From an uncultured Collinsella sp. (GTDB lineage: Bacteria > Actinomycetota > Coriobacteriia > Coriobacteriales > Coriobacteriaceae), in contig CAAEVD010000230.1 of the NCBI GenBank assembly GCA_900759435.1, forward strand, positions 1 through 6,679: DNA of 6,679 nt. Reading direction: 5' to 3'. Within the stretch, counting starts at the first letter, position 1; the number at the start of each line of letters is the position of its first letter. Below, one piece after another: positions 1 to 6,107 of this stretch. The notes below the pieces were generated by a model. It ran no database searches, was not told where the DNA came from, and saw only the letters and a program-made list of their open reading frames with translations. The translations under genes were made by a program, and so were the position numbers.

Positions 1-4
1 GCCT

Positions 5-47
5 AGCCCCGATGTGTCCCATATGATGGGACACATCGGGGCTTTTT
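5..47 (+). terminator. Intrinsic terminator of an upstream gene outside the window
   Basis: Positions 5-20 (AGCCCCGATGTGTCCC) and 28-43 form a perfect 16-bp stem around a 7-base loop (ATATGAT). A T-run at 43-47 follows on the + strand. The opposite strand has no T-run after the stem, so the terminator acts on rightward transcription and insulates the operon that follows. Confidence 0.92.
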
Positions 48-134
48 GTCTCACGCGTTTCGTTTAACCCCTCGTAAACTAAAGCTACGTTCAAAAGAAC
101 CACTGCAGTAGTTCAACGTGTGACGGCACAGAAA

Positions 135-168
135 AGCCGCGAGCGCTCTCTCACCTTCGCTCGCGGCT
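135..168. other. GC-rich hairpin in the leader of the thiolase operon
   Basis: AGCCGCGAGCG (135-145) pairs perfectly with 158-168, giving an 11-bp stem with a 12-base pyrimidine-rich loop. On the + strand no T-run follows, so it is not a rightward terminator. Read on the - strand the stem is followed by a short TTTTC, a weak terminator signature, but no leftward gene is visible to the right. It may be a 5' leader element of the operon mRNA, or a remnant of a convergent terminator. Confidence 0.55.
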
Positions 169-194
169 GGACTGCGCCATCATTCCGTACACCT

Positions 195-213
195 TCACAT
201 GATTAGGATGTGA
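195..213. promoter_or_regulatory. Small inverted repeat before the thiolase start (possible operator or RNA hairpin)
   Basis: TCACAT (195-200) and ATGTGA (208-213) are perfect inverted repeats separated by 7 bases (GATTAGG). It lies 27 bases before the chosen start at 241 and 6 bases before an alternative GTG at 220. As DNA it could be a regulator site. As RNA the loop would hold the AGGA that could serve the GTG start. Short palindromes of this size can arise by chance. Confidence 0.3.
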
Positions 214-240
214 TATTCAGTGGTTACGCTCGGAAAGAAC

Positions 241-1506
241 ATGCGCAGCGTCTCGATTGTAGGCGTAGGCTGCACCCCGTTCAAGGATTTTGAGGAGCAT
301 CCCGAGACCCAGGGTATTGGCGAGGGCGAGGCGTTTGGCTATGCGGCTCTCGAGGCAATTGCCGATGCCGGTCTTGAGCCCCGCGATATCGACTTTTTCT
401 ATCACGGCAGCGCCAATCCGTATCTCGTTGGCGATTGCATTACCCCCAACATGCAGGTTGCCGATTGGTTTGGCGTTCGTGCCAAGGGCTCTGTCCATCA
501 TTCCGAGGCTTGCTGCACGGGCTACGTCGCCCTTGAGCAGGCCGTGATGGCAGTCGCCTCCGGTGCCTACGATGTTGTCCTTACGGGTGCCTGCGATTTG
601 GCTTCGACTCTTCCCGTTGAGCACATGCCCTCCCATATTCGTCAGGACTTTACGCTCGACGTCATGATCCCCTCGCTCGATAAGATTTATGACCGCGCTT
701 ATGGTCGTCCGCTCGACGGCGCCTTTGGCGTGTCGTTCGACAACTGGATCAACGAGTATTCGATGCAGTACGACCTTACCGCCGATCAGATCGATGATGC
801 CCTGAACGGCCTTACCAAGAGCCTTCGCCGCGGTGCCGTCCTGAATCCCCTTGCCTGGTACGAGACCACGGTCGAGGAGGACGCGAAGGCAGCTGGGTTC
901 GATACCGCCGACGAGTATCTCAAGAGCATGTACAACCCGCGCGTTACGCAGTACCTGCGCGTTACCGGCTTTGAGAAGAAGTGCGACGGCGCCGCCGCTG
1001 TTGTCGTAATGCCCACGGAGAAGGCAAAGGCCATGGGCGTGCCGTATGCGCCTATTGAGGTTCTGGGTACGGGCGCCTCTGCTGTCGAGGCCGGTCTGTT
1101 CCACAACGAGCACTGGGCTACCGAGCTTGCCGCCAAGCAGGTCTATGACCTTACCGGCGTGAGCCCCGATGAGATTGACCTGTTCATGTGCAACGACTTC
1201 TTCCTGGCTTCCGAGATCGTCTCGGCCGAGGAGTGCGGCTATATTCCGCGCGGCGAGGCCTGGAAGTACGCGATCGATGGTCGCACCGCTTTTGACGGCG
1301 ATAAGCCCATCAACCCGCACGGTGGCCGTTGCAACTTCGGTCACGCCCATGGCGCATCCGGCATCGCCGATATCGTCGAGGCCGTTAAGCAGATGCGTGG
1401 CGTCGCCGGTGCCACCCAGATGAAGAAGGTTCCCGAAACGGCTTTCCTGCGCGGTTTTGGCGGTTCTCAGAACGTGCGCTGCCAGATCCTTCGTACCGTC
1501 GCCTAA
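241..1506 (+). CDS. Thiolase-fold enzyme of the SCP2/lipid-transfer type (acetyl-CoA acetyltransferase-like)
   Basis: The predicted 421-residue protein has the two-lobed thiolase fold. Family members make or break a C-C bond beta to a thioester. The nucleophile region reads EACCTG (residues 89-94), with Cys91 aligned to the acylated cysteine. NDFF (318-321) stands where thiolases have NEAF or HDCF. GHAHGASG (367-374) supplies the GHP-type histidine. The C-terminal thiolase CxGGG motif is replaced by RGFGGSQ (404-410), with no cysteine, as in SCP2-type and archaeal thiolases. I chose ATG 241 because GGAAAG lies just upstream and the protein then opens with MRSVSIVGVGCTPF, the normal family N-terminus. 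An in-frame GTG at 220 would add 7 residues. The DUF35 partner 38 bases downstream is typical of SCP2-thiolase complexes. The true reaction (thiolysis, condensation or retro-aldol cleavage) and its substrate are unknown. Confidence 0.88.
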   Translation: MRSVSIVGVGCTPFKDFEEHPETQGIGEGEAFGYAALEAIADAGLEPRDIDFFYHGSANPYLVGDCITPNMQVADWFGVRAKGSVHHSEACCTGYVALEQAVMAVASGAYDVVLTGACDLASTLPVEHMPSHIRQDFTLDVMIPSLDKIYDRAYGRPLDGAFGVSFDNWINEYSMQYDLTADQIDDALNGLTKSLRRGAVLNPLAWYETTVEEDAKAAGFDTADEYLKSMYNPRVTQYLRVTGFEKKCDGAAAVVVMPTEKAKAMGVPYAPIEVLGTGASAVEAGLFHNEHWATELAAKQVYDLTGVSPDEIDLFMCNDFFLASEIVSAEECGYIPRGEAWKYAIDGRTAFDGDKPINPHGGRCNFGHAHGASGIADIVEAVKQMRGVAGATQMKKVPETAFLRGFGGSQNVRCQILRTVA

Positions 1507-1544
1507 GCGACCGCGGTTTTCGATTTCCCATAAGGAGTATTCTC

Positions 1545-1967
1545 ATGCAACTCAAAGATATGGAGCCCGTGGTCAAGAAGTTCTACACGGGTCTTGAAGA
1601 GGGCATCTATTGGGCGCGCCAGTGCCCCGAGTGCGGAGCCGTCGAGTTTCCGCCCCACCTTGCCTGCAATGCCTGCGGCTATCACAAGACCGATTGGGTC
1701 CAGGTTTCCGGTCACGGGCATCTGATCGATTTTACCCTGCCTGGTCCGCAGAACGACAAGCCCTATCTCAAGGAGTATGGCAAGTACGCCTACGGCGCCG
1801 TCGATATCGACGAGGGTTCTCAGTACACCTACGTTATCTACGGCATTACCAAGAAGAAGGCCCCCGAGATTCGCGCCAAGCTCATGGCGGGCGAGACCGT
1901 TGGCGTCCATGCCAAGGTTATCGACCGTCCAGGCTATAAAGAGCTTACGTTCGAGCTTGACGATTAG
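1545..1967 (+). CDS. DUF35 zinc-ribbon/OB-fold protein, partner of the thiolase
   Basis: This 140-residue protein has an N-terminal helical segment, then a rubredoxin-like zinc ribbon with two CxxC pairs (Cys27/Cys30 and Cys41/Cys44), then an OB-fold of beta strands from about residue 47 to the end. That is the full domain order and usual length of the DUF35 family. Known members bind SCP2-type thiolases: the archaeal acetoacetyl-CoA thiolase/HMG-CoA synthase complex, PhlB in phloroglucinol acylation, and ChsH2 with Ltp2 in steroid side-chain cleavage. They hold or channel the CoA substrate. All four zinc ligands are intact. AAGGAG at 1532-1537, 7 bases before the ATG, gives strong initiation. 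Being next to the thiolase makes a two-protein complex the best inference. No HMG-CoA synthase is present to make the archaeal three-part complex. Confidence 0.9.
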   Translation: MQLKDMEPVVKKFYTGLEEGIYWARQCPECGAVEFPPHLACNACGYHKTDWVQVSGHGHLIDFTLPGPQNDKPYLKEYGKYAYGAVDIDEGSQYTYVIYGITKKKAPEIRAKLMAGETVGVHAKVIDRPGYKELTFELDD

Positions 1968-2002
1968 GTTTTCACCCCTGCAACAATTCGATTCCTCTCT
2001 TA

Positions 2003-2052
2003 GGCCACGGCGGGACCCATGTCTCCAGCCCGCCGTGGTCGCCCCTCTTTTT
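2003..2052 (+). terminator. Internal hairpin with delayed T-run between DUF35 and ACP (attenuator or processing site)
   Basis: CCACGGCGGG (2005-2014) pairs with CCCGCCGTGG (2029-2038). The pairing extends to 2003-2040 with one G-U pair, and the loop has 14 bases. A T-run at 2048-2052 starts about 8 bases after the stem, later than in an efficient terminator. It fills most of the 103-base gap before the ACP gene. Partial termination or an RNase-processing/stabilising stem would both set the ACP level apart from the thiolase pair. Confidence 0.6.
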
Positions 2053-2070
2053 CGATTGAAAGGCACCATC

Positions 2071-2304
2071 ATGAACGAAGAACTCACTCAACAGATCTGC
2101 GATTTTGCCAAGTCCGCCTACAACTATGACGGCGATGTGACCCCCGAGACGACGTTTGAGACCCTGGGCAAGGGCTCGATGAAGATGATCGCTCTGACCT
2201 CCATGATCGAGAACGAGCTCGATGCCGAGGTCCCCGTTCGCGAGGTCATGGTCATGAAGACCATCGGCGAGCTTATCGAGCGCACTGCCGAAGAGATGGA
2301 GTAA
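2071..2304 (+). CDS. Stand-alone acyl carrier protein with a variant attachment motif
   Basis: This is an acidic 77-residue protein of normal ACP length, predicted to be a four-helix bundle. The segment LGKGSMKMIAL (32-42) matches the ACP signature LGxDSL. Ser36 is the predicted 4'-phosphopantetheine site, but the usual DSL is GSM here. A glutamate-rich helix (SMIENELDAEVP, about residues 43-54) follows, as in other carrier proteins. AAAGG lies 7 bases before the ATG. The gene ends 5 bases before the phosphotransacylase start, whose ribosome site (GGAG, 2298-2301) is inside this gene, so the two are probably translationally coupled. Its place between a thiolase pair and an acyl-phosphate pair, with no fatty-acid-synthesis gene near, suggests a dedicated carrier and not the housekeeping AcpP. 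The loading enzyme is not in the window. Confidence 0.88.
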   Translation: MNEELTQQICDFAKSAYNYDGDVTPETTFETLGKGSMKMIALTSMIENELDAEVPVREVMVMKTIGELIERTAEEME

Positions 2305-2309
2305 CTGCC

Positions 2310-3317
2310 ATGGACCTGATGCAGACCCTGCGCGAGCAGGCTGCCGCCAAGCCTATGCGCGTTGCTTTTCCCGAGGGCGAAAACGAGACCATGATGCAGG
2401 CGGTCGCAAAGATCGCCGCCGAGCATCTTGCCGAATGTGTGCTGGTCGGCGACGGCGGTAAGCTCAAGGAGCTTGCCGATGAGCGTGGCATCTCCCTTGA
2501 GGGCATCGAGATTGTCGATGTGACCGACGAGGAGGCGAACGCCGCTTGCTGCGAGCGCTACCTTTCTCATCCGGATTGCAAGTTTAAGCCCAAGGGCGCT
2601 GCGCGCCGTATGACGCGTCCGCTTGAGCGCGCCCTGATTTTGCAGGTGCTCGGCGATGTCGACGTTATGTTCGCCGGTATCGATAACGCCACGGGCGATA
2701 TTATCCTGGCTGGTCAGACCATCGTCGGCCTTGCCGACGGGGTGGACACCGTGAGCTCGTGCGGTATCGCCGACATCCCCAACTGGAATGGCGGCGAAGG
2801 TGGCCTTTTGGCTTTTGGCGATTCTGCCGTGTGCGTTGACCCCACGAGCGAGGAGCTTGCCTCGATCGCGATTTCGTCGAGCGAAACGGTACGCTCGCTG
2901 ACCGGATGGGATATCCGTTGCGCGCTGCTTTCGCATTCGACTGACGGTTCGATGGATAACGAACTCGTCGACAAGGTACGTCGTGCTCTCGAGATTGCCA
3001 ACGATCGCCGTCCCGACCTTGCCATCGACGGCGAGTTCCAGTTTGATTCGGCGATTAACCCCAAGGTTGCGGCCAAGAAAGTTCATCGCGAATCCGCTGT
3101 TGCAGGCCAAGCTAACGTGGTCATCTGGCCCGATATCAACGTGGGCAATATCGGCGTCAAGATCATCCAGAATCTGACCGGCGCCAACGCTTACGGCCCC
3201 ATGCTTCAGGGCTTCAAGAAGATCGTGTGCGATTGCTCGCGCTCTGCGCCCGTCGATGAGATCGTCGGCAACGTGGTGATGAGCTGCGTGCGCGCCCAGG
3301 CGCTTAAGGAGGCTTAA
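2310..3317 (+). CDS. Phosphate acyltransferase of the Pta/Ptb family
   Basis: Enzymes of this family transfer an acyl group between CoA and phosphate: acyl-CoA + Pi to acyl phosphate + CoA. The 335-residue length suits stand-alone Pta better than Ptb (about 300). Visible family motifs are FPEGENE (20-26), ALLSHSTDGS (205-214), PDLAIDGEFQFD (235-246), the AGQANVVIWPD to GNIG stretch (265-282) and GPMLQG (296-301). The catalytic loop reads DCSRSAPVDE (308-317) instead of NDLSRGxxxxD. Ser310 and Arg311 are kept, but the position of the proposed catalytic base is Glu317 preceded by Asp316. The TADxxR motif has become TGDIIL (128-133), so its basic residue is lost. The gene starts 5 bases after the ACP stop and ends 3 bases before the kinase, so the acyl phosphate product is very probably used by that kinase. 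Butyryl, acetyl or other acyl specificity cannot be told. Confidence 0.88.
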   Translation: MDLMQTLREQAAAKPMRVAFPEGENETMMQAVAKIAAEHLAECVLVGDGGKLKELADERGISLEGIEIVDVTDEEANAACCERYLSHPDCKFKPKGAARRMTRPLERALILQVLGDVDVMFAGIDNATGDIILAGQTIVGLADGVDTVSSCGIADIPNWNGGEGGLLAFGDSAVCVDPTSEELASIAISSSETVRSLTGWDIRCALLSHSTDGSMDNELVDKVRRALEIANDRRPDLAIDGEFQFDSAINPKVAAKKVHRESAVAGQANVVIWPDINVGNIGVKIIQNLTGANAYGPMLQGFKKIVCDCSRSAPVDEIVGNVVMSCVRAQALKEA

Positions 3318-3320
3318 GGC

Positions 3321-4433
3321 ATGTCCGATAAAAAGACTCCCTGGCGCGTCCTGGTAATCAACCCTGGTTCCACTTCCACGAAGGTGGGCGTTTTTGAGGG
3401 CGATGAGTGCAAGCTCAGTAAGAACGTTACGCACGATGCGAAGGACCTTGCCCAGTTCGACGGGGTTTCGGCTCAGATGCCGTATCGCTGCGATCTGATT
3501 CTTGGAGCGCTGGGGGAGGCGGGCCTAAAGCTCGAGGACTTTGATGCATTTGTCGGTCGCGGTGGTGGCTTGCTTTCGCTGCCCGGTGGTACGTATGCCA
3601 TCAACGAGGTTATGCTCGAGCATGCCCGCATCGGTGCGAATGGCGTTCGGCACCCGGCGCAGCTGGGGCCCCAGATTGCCCACGAATTTGCCGTGAAATG
3701 TGGCAAGCCCGCCTTTGTGGTGAATCCTCCCGATACCGACGAGCTGTGCGACCTCGCACGCATGACGGGCATTAAGGGCGTGTATCGAAACGTGCACCTG
3801 CACGCCCTTAATCTCAAAGAGACCGCCATCCGCCATGCGGCAAAGCTCGGTCGCGCATACGACGAGTGCAATTTTATTGTCTGTCATATCGGCGGTGGCA
3901 TTTCGATTTCTGCCCACCTTAAGGGCAAGATGGTCGACGGCAACGACATCGTTGGCGGCGAAGGCCCCATGGCGCCGACGCGCTGCGGATCGGTTCCCGC
4001 GATCGAGGTCGCAAAGTACACCGCGGAGCACGGTCTTGATGTCGCCCGCGCCCATTGCATGAAGACTGGCGGCTTCGTTGACCTTTTGGGTACCTCCGAT
4101 GCCATCGAGGTGTGCGAACGTGCTGCAGCGGGAGATAAGGCCGCAGCTCGCGCCTGGGATGCAATGGTCTACCAAATCTGCAAGTGGATTGGCGAGATGG
4201 CATGTGTGCTGAAGGGCGATGTCGACGGTATCTTGCTCGGAGGCGGCATGGTCCACAGCAAGGAGCTCGTTGCCTCGATTGAGGAATGCTGCTCTTGGAT
4301 CGCCCCCGTGTCGGCTTATCCCGGCGAGTTTGAGCTCGAGGCGATGGCGTCTGGCGCCTGCCGCGTGCTCGATGGTGTCGAGGAAGCGCTCGTGTACAGC
4401 GGAGAGCCCGTGTTCACTGGTTTTAACGACTGA
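3321..4433 (+). CDS. buk: Butyrate kinase-type acyl kinase
   Basis: This enzyme interconverts a short carboxylic acid plus ATP with acyl phosphate plus ADP; in fermenters it runs towards ATP. The 370-residue protein belongs to the acetate/butyrate kinase (ASKHA) family. It shows NPGSTSTK (14-21), the phosphate-binding start of the fold; FVGRGGGLLSLPGGTY (77-92), typical of butyrate kinase; NPPDTDEL (135-142); HALNLK (161-166); HIGGGISISAH (189-199); LLGTSD (255-260); and LLGGGMVHS (305-313), the second nucleotide-binding motif. Length and motifs fit Buk (about 355-370), not AckA (about 400). AAGGAGG at 3305-3311, inside the end of the preceding gene, gives strong coupled initiation. Two adjacent stops (TGA TAG) end it. 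True substrates of such kinases include isobutyrate, branched-chain and other acids, so butyrate is only the family label. Confidence 0.93.
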   Translation: MSDKKTPWRVLVINPGSTSTKVGVFEGDECKLSKNVTHDAKDLAQFDGVSAQMPYRCDLILGALGEAGLKLEDFDAFVGRGGGLLSLPGGTYAINEVMLEHARIGANGVRHPAQLGPQIAHEFAVKCGKPAFVVNPPDTDELCDLARMTGIKGVYRNVHLHALNLKETAIRHAAKLGRAYDECNFIVCHIGGGISISAHLKGKMVDGNDIVGGEGPMAPTRCGSVPAIEVAKYTAEHGLDVARAHCMKTGGFVDLLGTSDAIEVCERAAAGDKAAARAWDAMVYQICKWIGEMACVLKGDVDGILLGGGMVHSKELVASIEECCSWIAPVSAYPGEFELEAMASGACRVLDGVEEALVYSGEPVFTGFND

Positions 4434-4446
4434 TAGTGCTGTGTTT

Positions 4447-4487
4447 GGGGCGGCCGATGGTGACGTCCGGCCGCTCCGACCCTTTTT
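4447..4487 (+). terminator. Internal terminator-like hairpin between kinase and transporter
   Basis: GGGGCGGCCG (4447-4456) pairs with CGGCCGCTCC (4468-4477) through 10 pairs including one G-U, with an 11-base loop. A T-run at 4483-4487 follows 5 bases after the stem. This looks like a working intrinsic terminator in the 73-base gap before the transporter. Because the transporter is co-oriented and I see no strong promoter after the hairpin, partial read-through is the likely arrangement, giving less transporter than enzyme mRNA. Confidence 0.75.
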
Positions 4488-4506
4488 CTAAGTGTAAGGA
4501 TGGATC

Positions 4507-5706
4507 ATGGATAAAACCAAGATCAAGTACCTGGTGGGCATTTATGCTGCCGCCATGTGCATTATGGGCATGTTGGTGCCCGTCCCCATCGTGGCCTCTG
4601 TTGCGGCGGCGTTTCCCAATGAGAACATCGCTGCCGTCCAGATGATCATCGGCATCATTCCGCTCATGATGGCTGTGTCCGCCATGCTCGTGTCTTCCCA
4701 GCTCGCCTCGCGTGTATCCAAGAAGAAGACGACGCTTGTCGGCCACGTTATCGTGATGCTCGCCGGCGCCTCGGTGCTCGTGTTCCACGATTCGCTTGCC
4801 CAGGTTCTTGCGGCCTCTGCCGTGATGGGTCTTGGCCTTGGCGCCGTGCAGAACTCGACCGACGCTCTGATCGCCGACTATTTCGGTGGCAAGCAGCGTT
4901 CGTTTGTCATGGGCATCTACTCAACCTTTGTTGCACTGGGTGGCATTATCTGGACGATGGTTTCCGGCATCTTGGGTTCTGCCGAGTGGTTCCACAGCTA
5001 TGCGGCGTACTTCATCATGATCGTGTTTATCGTCATTGAGGCCGTCTGCCTGCCCGAGGGTCATCTTGAGCCCAAGCGTAAGGTCAACGTGTTTGCCAAC
5101 ATGCCCAAAGAAGTCGCAATTATCACGGTCATGAGCTTTGTGTTCGTACTCACGTTCCAGCTCTTTAGCTCCAATGTCTCGCTGCTTGTCGTGGGTCGCG
5201 GCTTTGGCGGCACTGTTGAGGCTGGCCTCGCTTCGACCGTCATGACGGTCGCCGGCATTGCGGCTGGCCTTTTGGTGGGCCCGCTGTTTGCCAAGTTCAA
5301 GAACCTGTCGATGCCGATCGCGTGGGGCGTGACGCTCGTTGGCCTGGGCCTGACGCTGGTTGCGCCCGCCTTTATGGTGCTGTGCGTTGCGGGCTTTGTC
5401 GTTGCGCTGGGCAAGGAGACCTACGTGCCGCTGGAGGGCAATTTTGCCGCCGGCAACTCTGCTCCCGAGGGACGTGCGTTTAACCTCGCCATTGGCATGG
5501 CGGGCATCAACTTTGGCATGGCACTGTCTCCCATTGTGTTTGAGGCCGTGACGTCGCCGTTTGGTGCAACGATTGACCAGAAGTTCATCGCCGGCATGAT
5601 CGTCTGTGCGGCTTGTGTCGTCTTTGGCGCCATTAAGTATCGCAAGCTCACTCCGGCCCAGCTTGCCGAGGCCGAGAAGATGGCGGCCAGCGGCGAGGCG
5701 GAGTAA
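4507..5706 (+). CDS. Major facilitator superfamily transporter, 12 membrane segments
   Basis: The 399-residue protein is very hydrophobic, with about 12 predicted membrane spans: roughly 8-32, 44-65, 76-95, 98-118, 133-157, 165-183, 203-225, 240-262, 270-288, 289-303, 325-348 and 358-377. The central cytoplasmic loop (184-202, rich in Lys/Arg/Pro) divides two six-span halves. The loop between spans 2 and 3, SQLASRVSKKK (64-74), is a degenerate form of MFS motif A (GxLaDrxGrrk), with the acidic residue missing. The C-terminus is a charged cytoplasmic tail. AAGGA at 4496-4500 lies 6 bases before the ATG. As last gene of the acyl operon it presumably imports the organic-acid substrate or exports the product. 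No substrate motif is recognisable, and the exact span borders are estimates by eye. Confidence 0.9.
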   Translation: MDKTKIKYLVGIYAAAMCIMGMLVPVPIVASVAAAFPNENIAAVQMIIGIIPLMMAVSAMLVSSQLASRVSKKKTTLVGHVIVMLAGASVLVFHDSLAQVLAASAVMGLGLGAVQNSTDALIADYFGGKQRSFVMGIYSTFVALGGIIWTMVSGILGSAEWFHSYAAYFIMIVFIVIEAVCLPEGHLEPKRKVNVFANMPKEVAIITVMSFVFVLTFQLFSSNVSLLVVGRGFGGTVEAGLASTVMTVAGIAAGLLVGPLFAKFKNLSMPIAWGVTLVGLGLTLVAPAFMVLCVAGFVVALGKETYVPLEGNFAAGNSAPEGRAFNLAIGMAGINFGMALSPIVFEAVTSPFGATIDQKFIAGMIVCAACVVFGAIKYRKLTPAQLAEAEKMAASGEAE

Positions 5707-5746
5707 CCGCTCGAGTAGTTGCTTTGTCGCCCATCATGTTTTATCG

Positions 5747-5779
5747 GGGCCGCCGACATATGCCGGCGGCCCTCTTTCT
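5747..5779 (+). terminator. Intrinsic terminator closing the operon
   Basis: GGGCCGCCG (5747-5755) and CGGCGGCCC (5764-5772) form a perfect 9-bp stem with an 8-base loop. The T-rich tract TCTTTCT (5773-5779) follows directly. It lies 40 bases after the MFS stop codon. A small perfect inverted repeat, CTATCAA (5778-5784) and TTGATAG (5789-5795), abuts it. Confidence 0.85.
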
Positions 5780-5827
5780 ATCAATGGCTTGATAGCTCGC
5801 GAAGAGAAGTAATAGCTCCTCGCCCAT

Positions 5828-5905
5828 CGAATGCCGGCGGACGGGGTGCCGGGGCTACAGTCTTCCGAGCGTTTGCAGTCCCGTCGCTCCGTCCGCCGGC
5901 ATTCG
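5828..5905 (+). repeat. Long near-perfect hairpin (78 nt), possible small RNA or palindromic repeat unit
   Basis: The arms 5828-5844 and 5889-5905 pair perfectly over 17 bp (CGAATGCCGGCGGACGG with its complement). Pairing continues inwards with only three mismatches (5849/5884, 5857/5876, 5861/5872) to an 8-base loop at 5863-5870, giving about 32 pairs in all. Four G-U pairs exist if the + strand is transcribed, against one if the - strand is. No T-run follows on either side, so it is not an ordinary terminator. A TTGATA box at 5789-5794 could be the -35 of a promoter, but a good -10 is lacking. It might instead be a repetitive palindrome or a non-autonomous mobile element. No target duplication is visible. 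Confidence 0.6.
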
Positions 5906-6107
5906 ACCGCAACATGTTGGTCAAGCATAATCTTTTGGATTCTTTTGGCGTGAGTGGCTTGGTTTTAGTAGGATTTGTCAGTGGCTTGACTAAGGGGGTT
6001 TTATAGCTGCCATGCAGGTAGCCGTGTTGGTAACGTTTTACCGACTTGTCAAATACCCCTCATTTATAATGCGTCTGCAAAATGACTAATTGCTTTGACC
6101 TGCTGAA

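Noticed and set aside
44..134. TTTAAC (63-68) and TACGTT (86-91) as the promoter of the thiolase operon
   Set aside because: The spacing is 17 bases, but each box matches only 3 of 6 positions, so I do not call it.
217..1350. Long open frame on the - strand opposite the thiolase gene
   Set aside because: It mirrors the codon bias of the + strand gene. The product has no recognisable domain, and the opposite strand encodes a clear thiolase throughout.
2124..3434. 436-codon open frame on the - strand across ACP, acyltransferase and kinase start
   Set aside because: It overlaps three well-supported genes, shows no family motif, and is the kind of antisense frame expected in GC-rich, codon-biased DNA.
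5747..5905. CRISPR array or insertion sequence
   Set aside because: There are no regularly spaced repeats, no transposase frame and no flanking duplication; only isolated hairpins are seen.
5719..6006. 95-codon open frame on the + strand through the long hairpin
   Set aside because: It runs through the terminator and both hairpin arms, has no ribosome site, and gives a product without family likeness.
6046..6070. TTGTCA with TATAAT as a promoter pair
   Set aside because: The -10 is perfect, but the gap is only 13 bases, too short for a standard promoter. The TATAAT is noted in the interval entry only.
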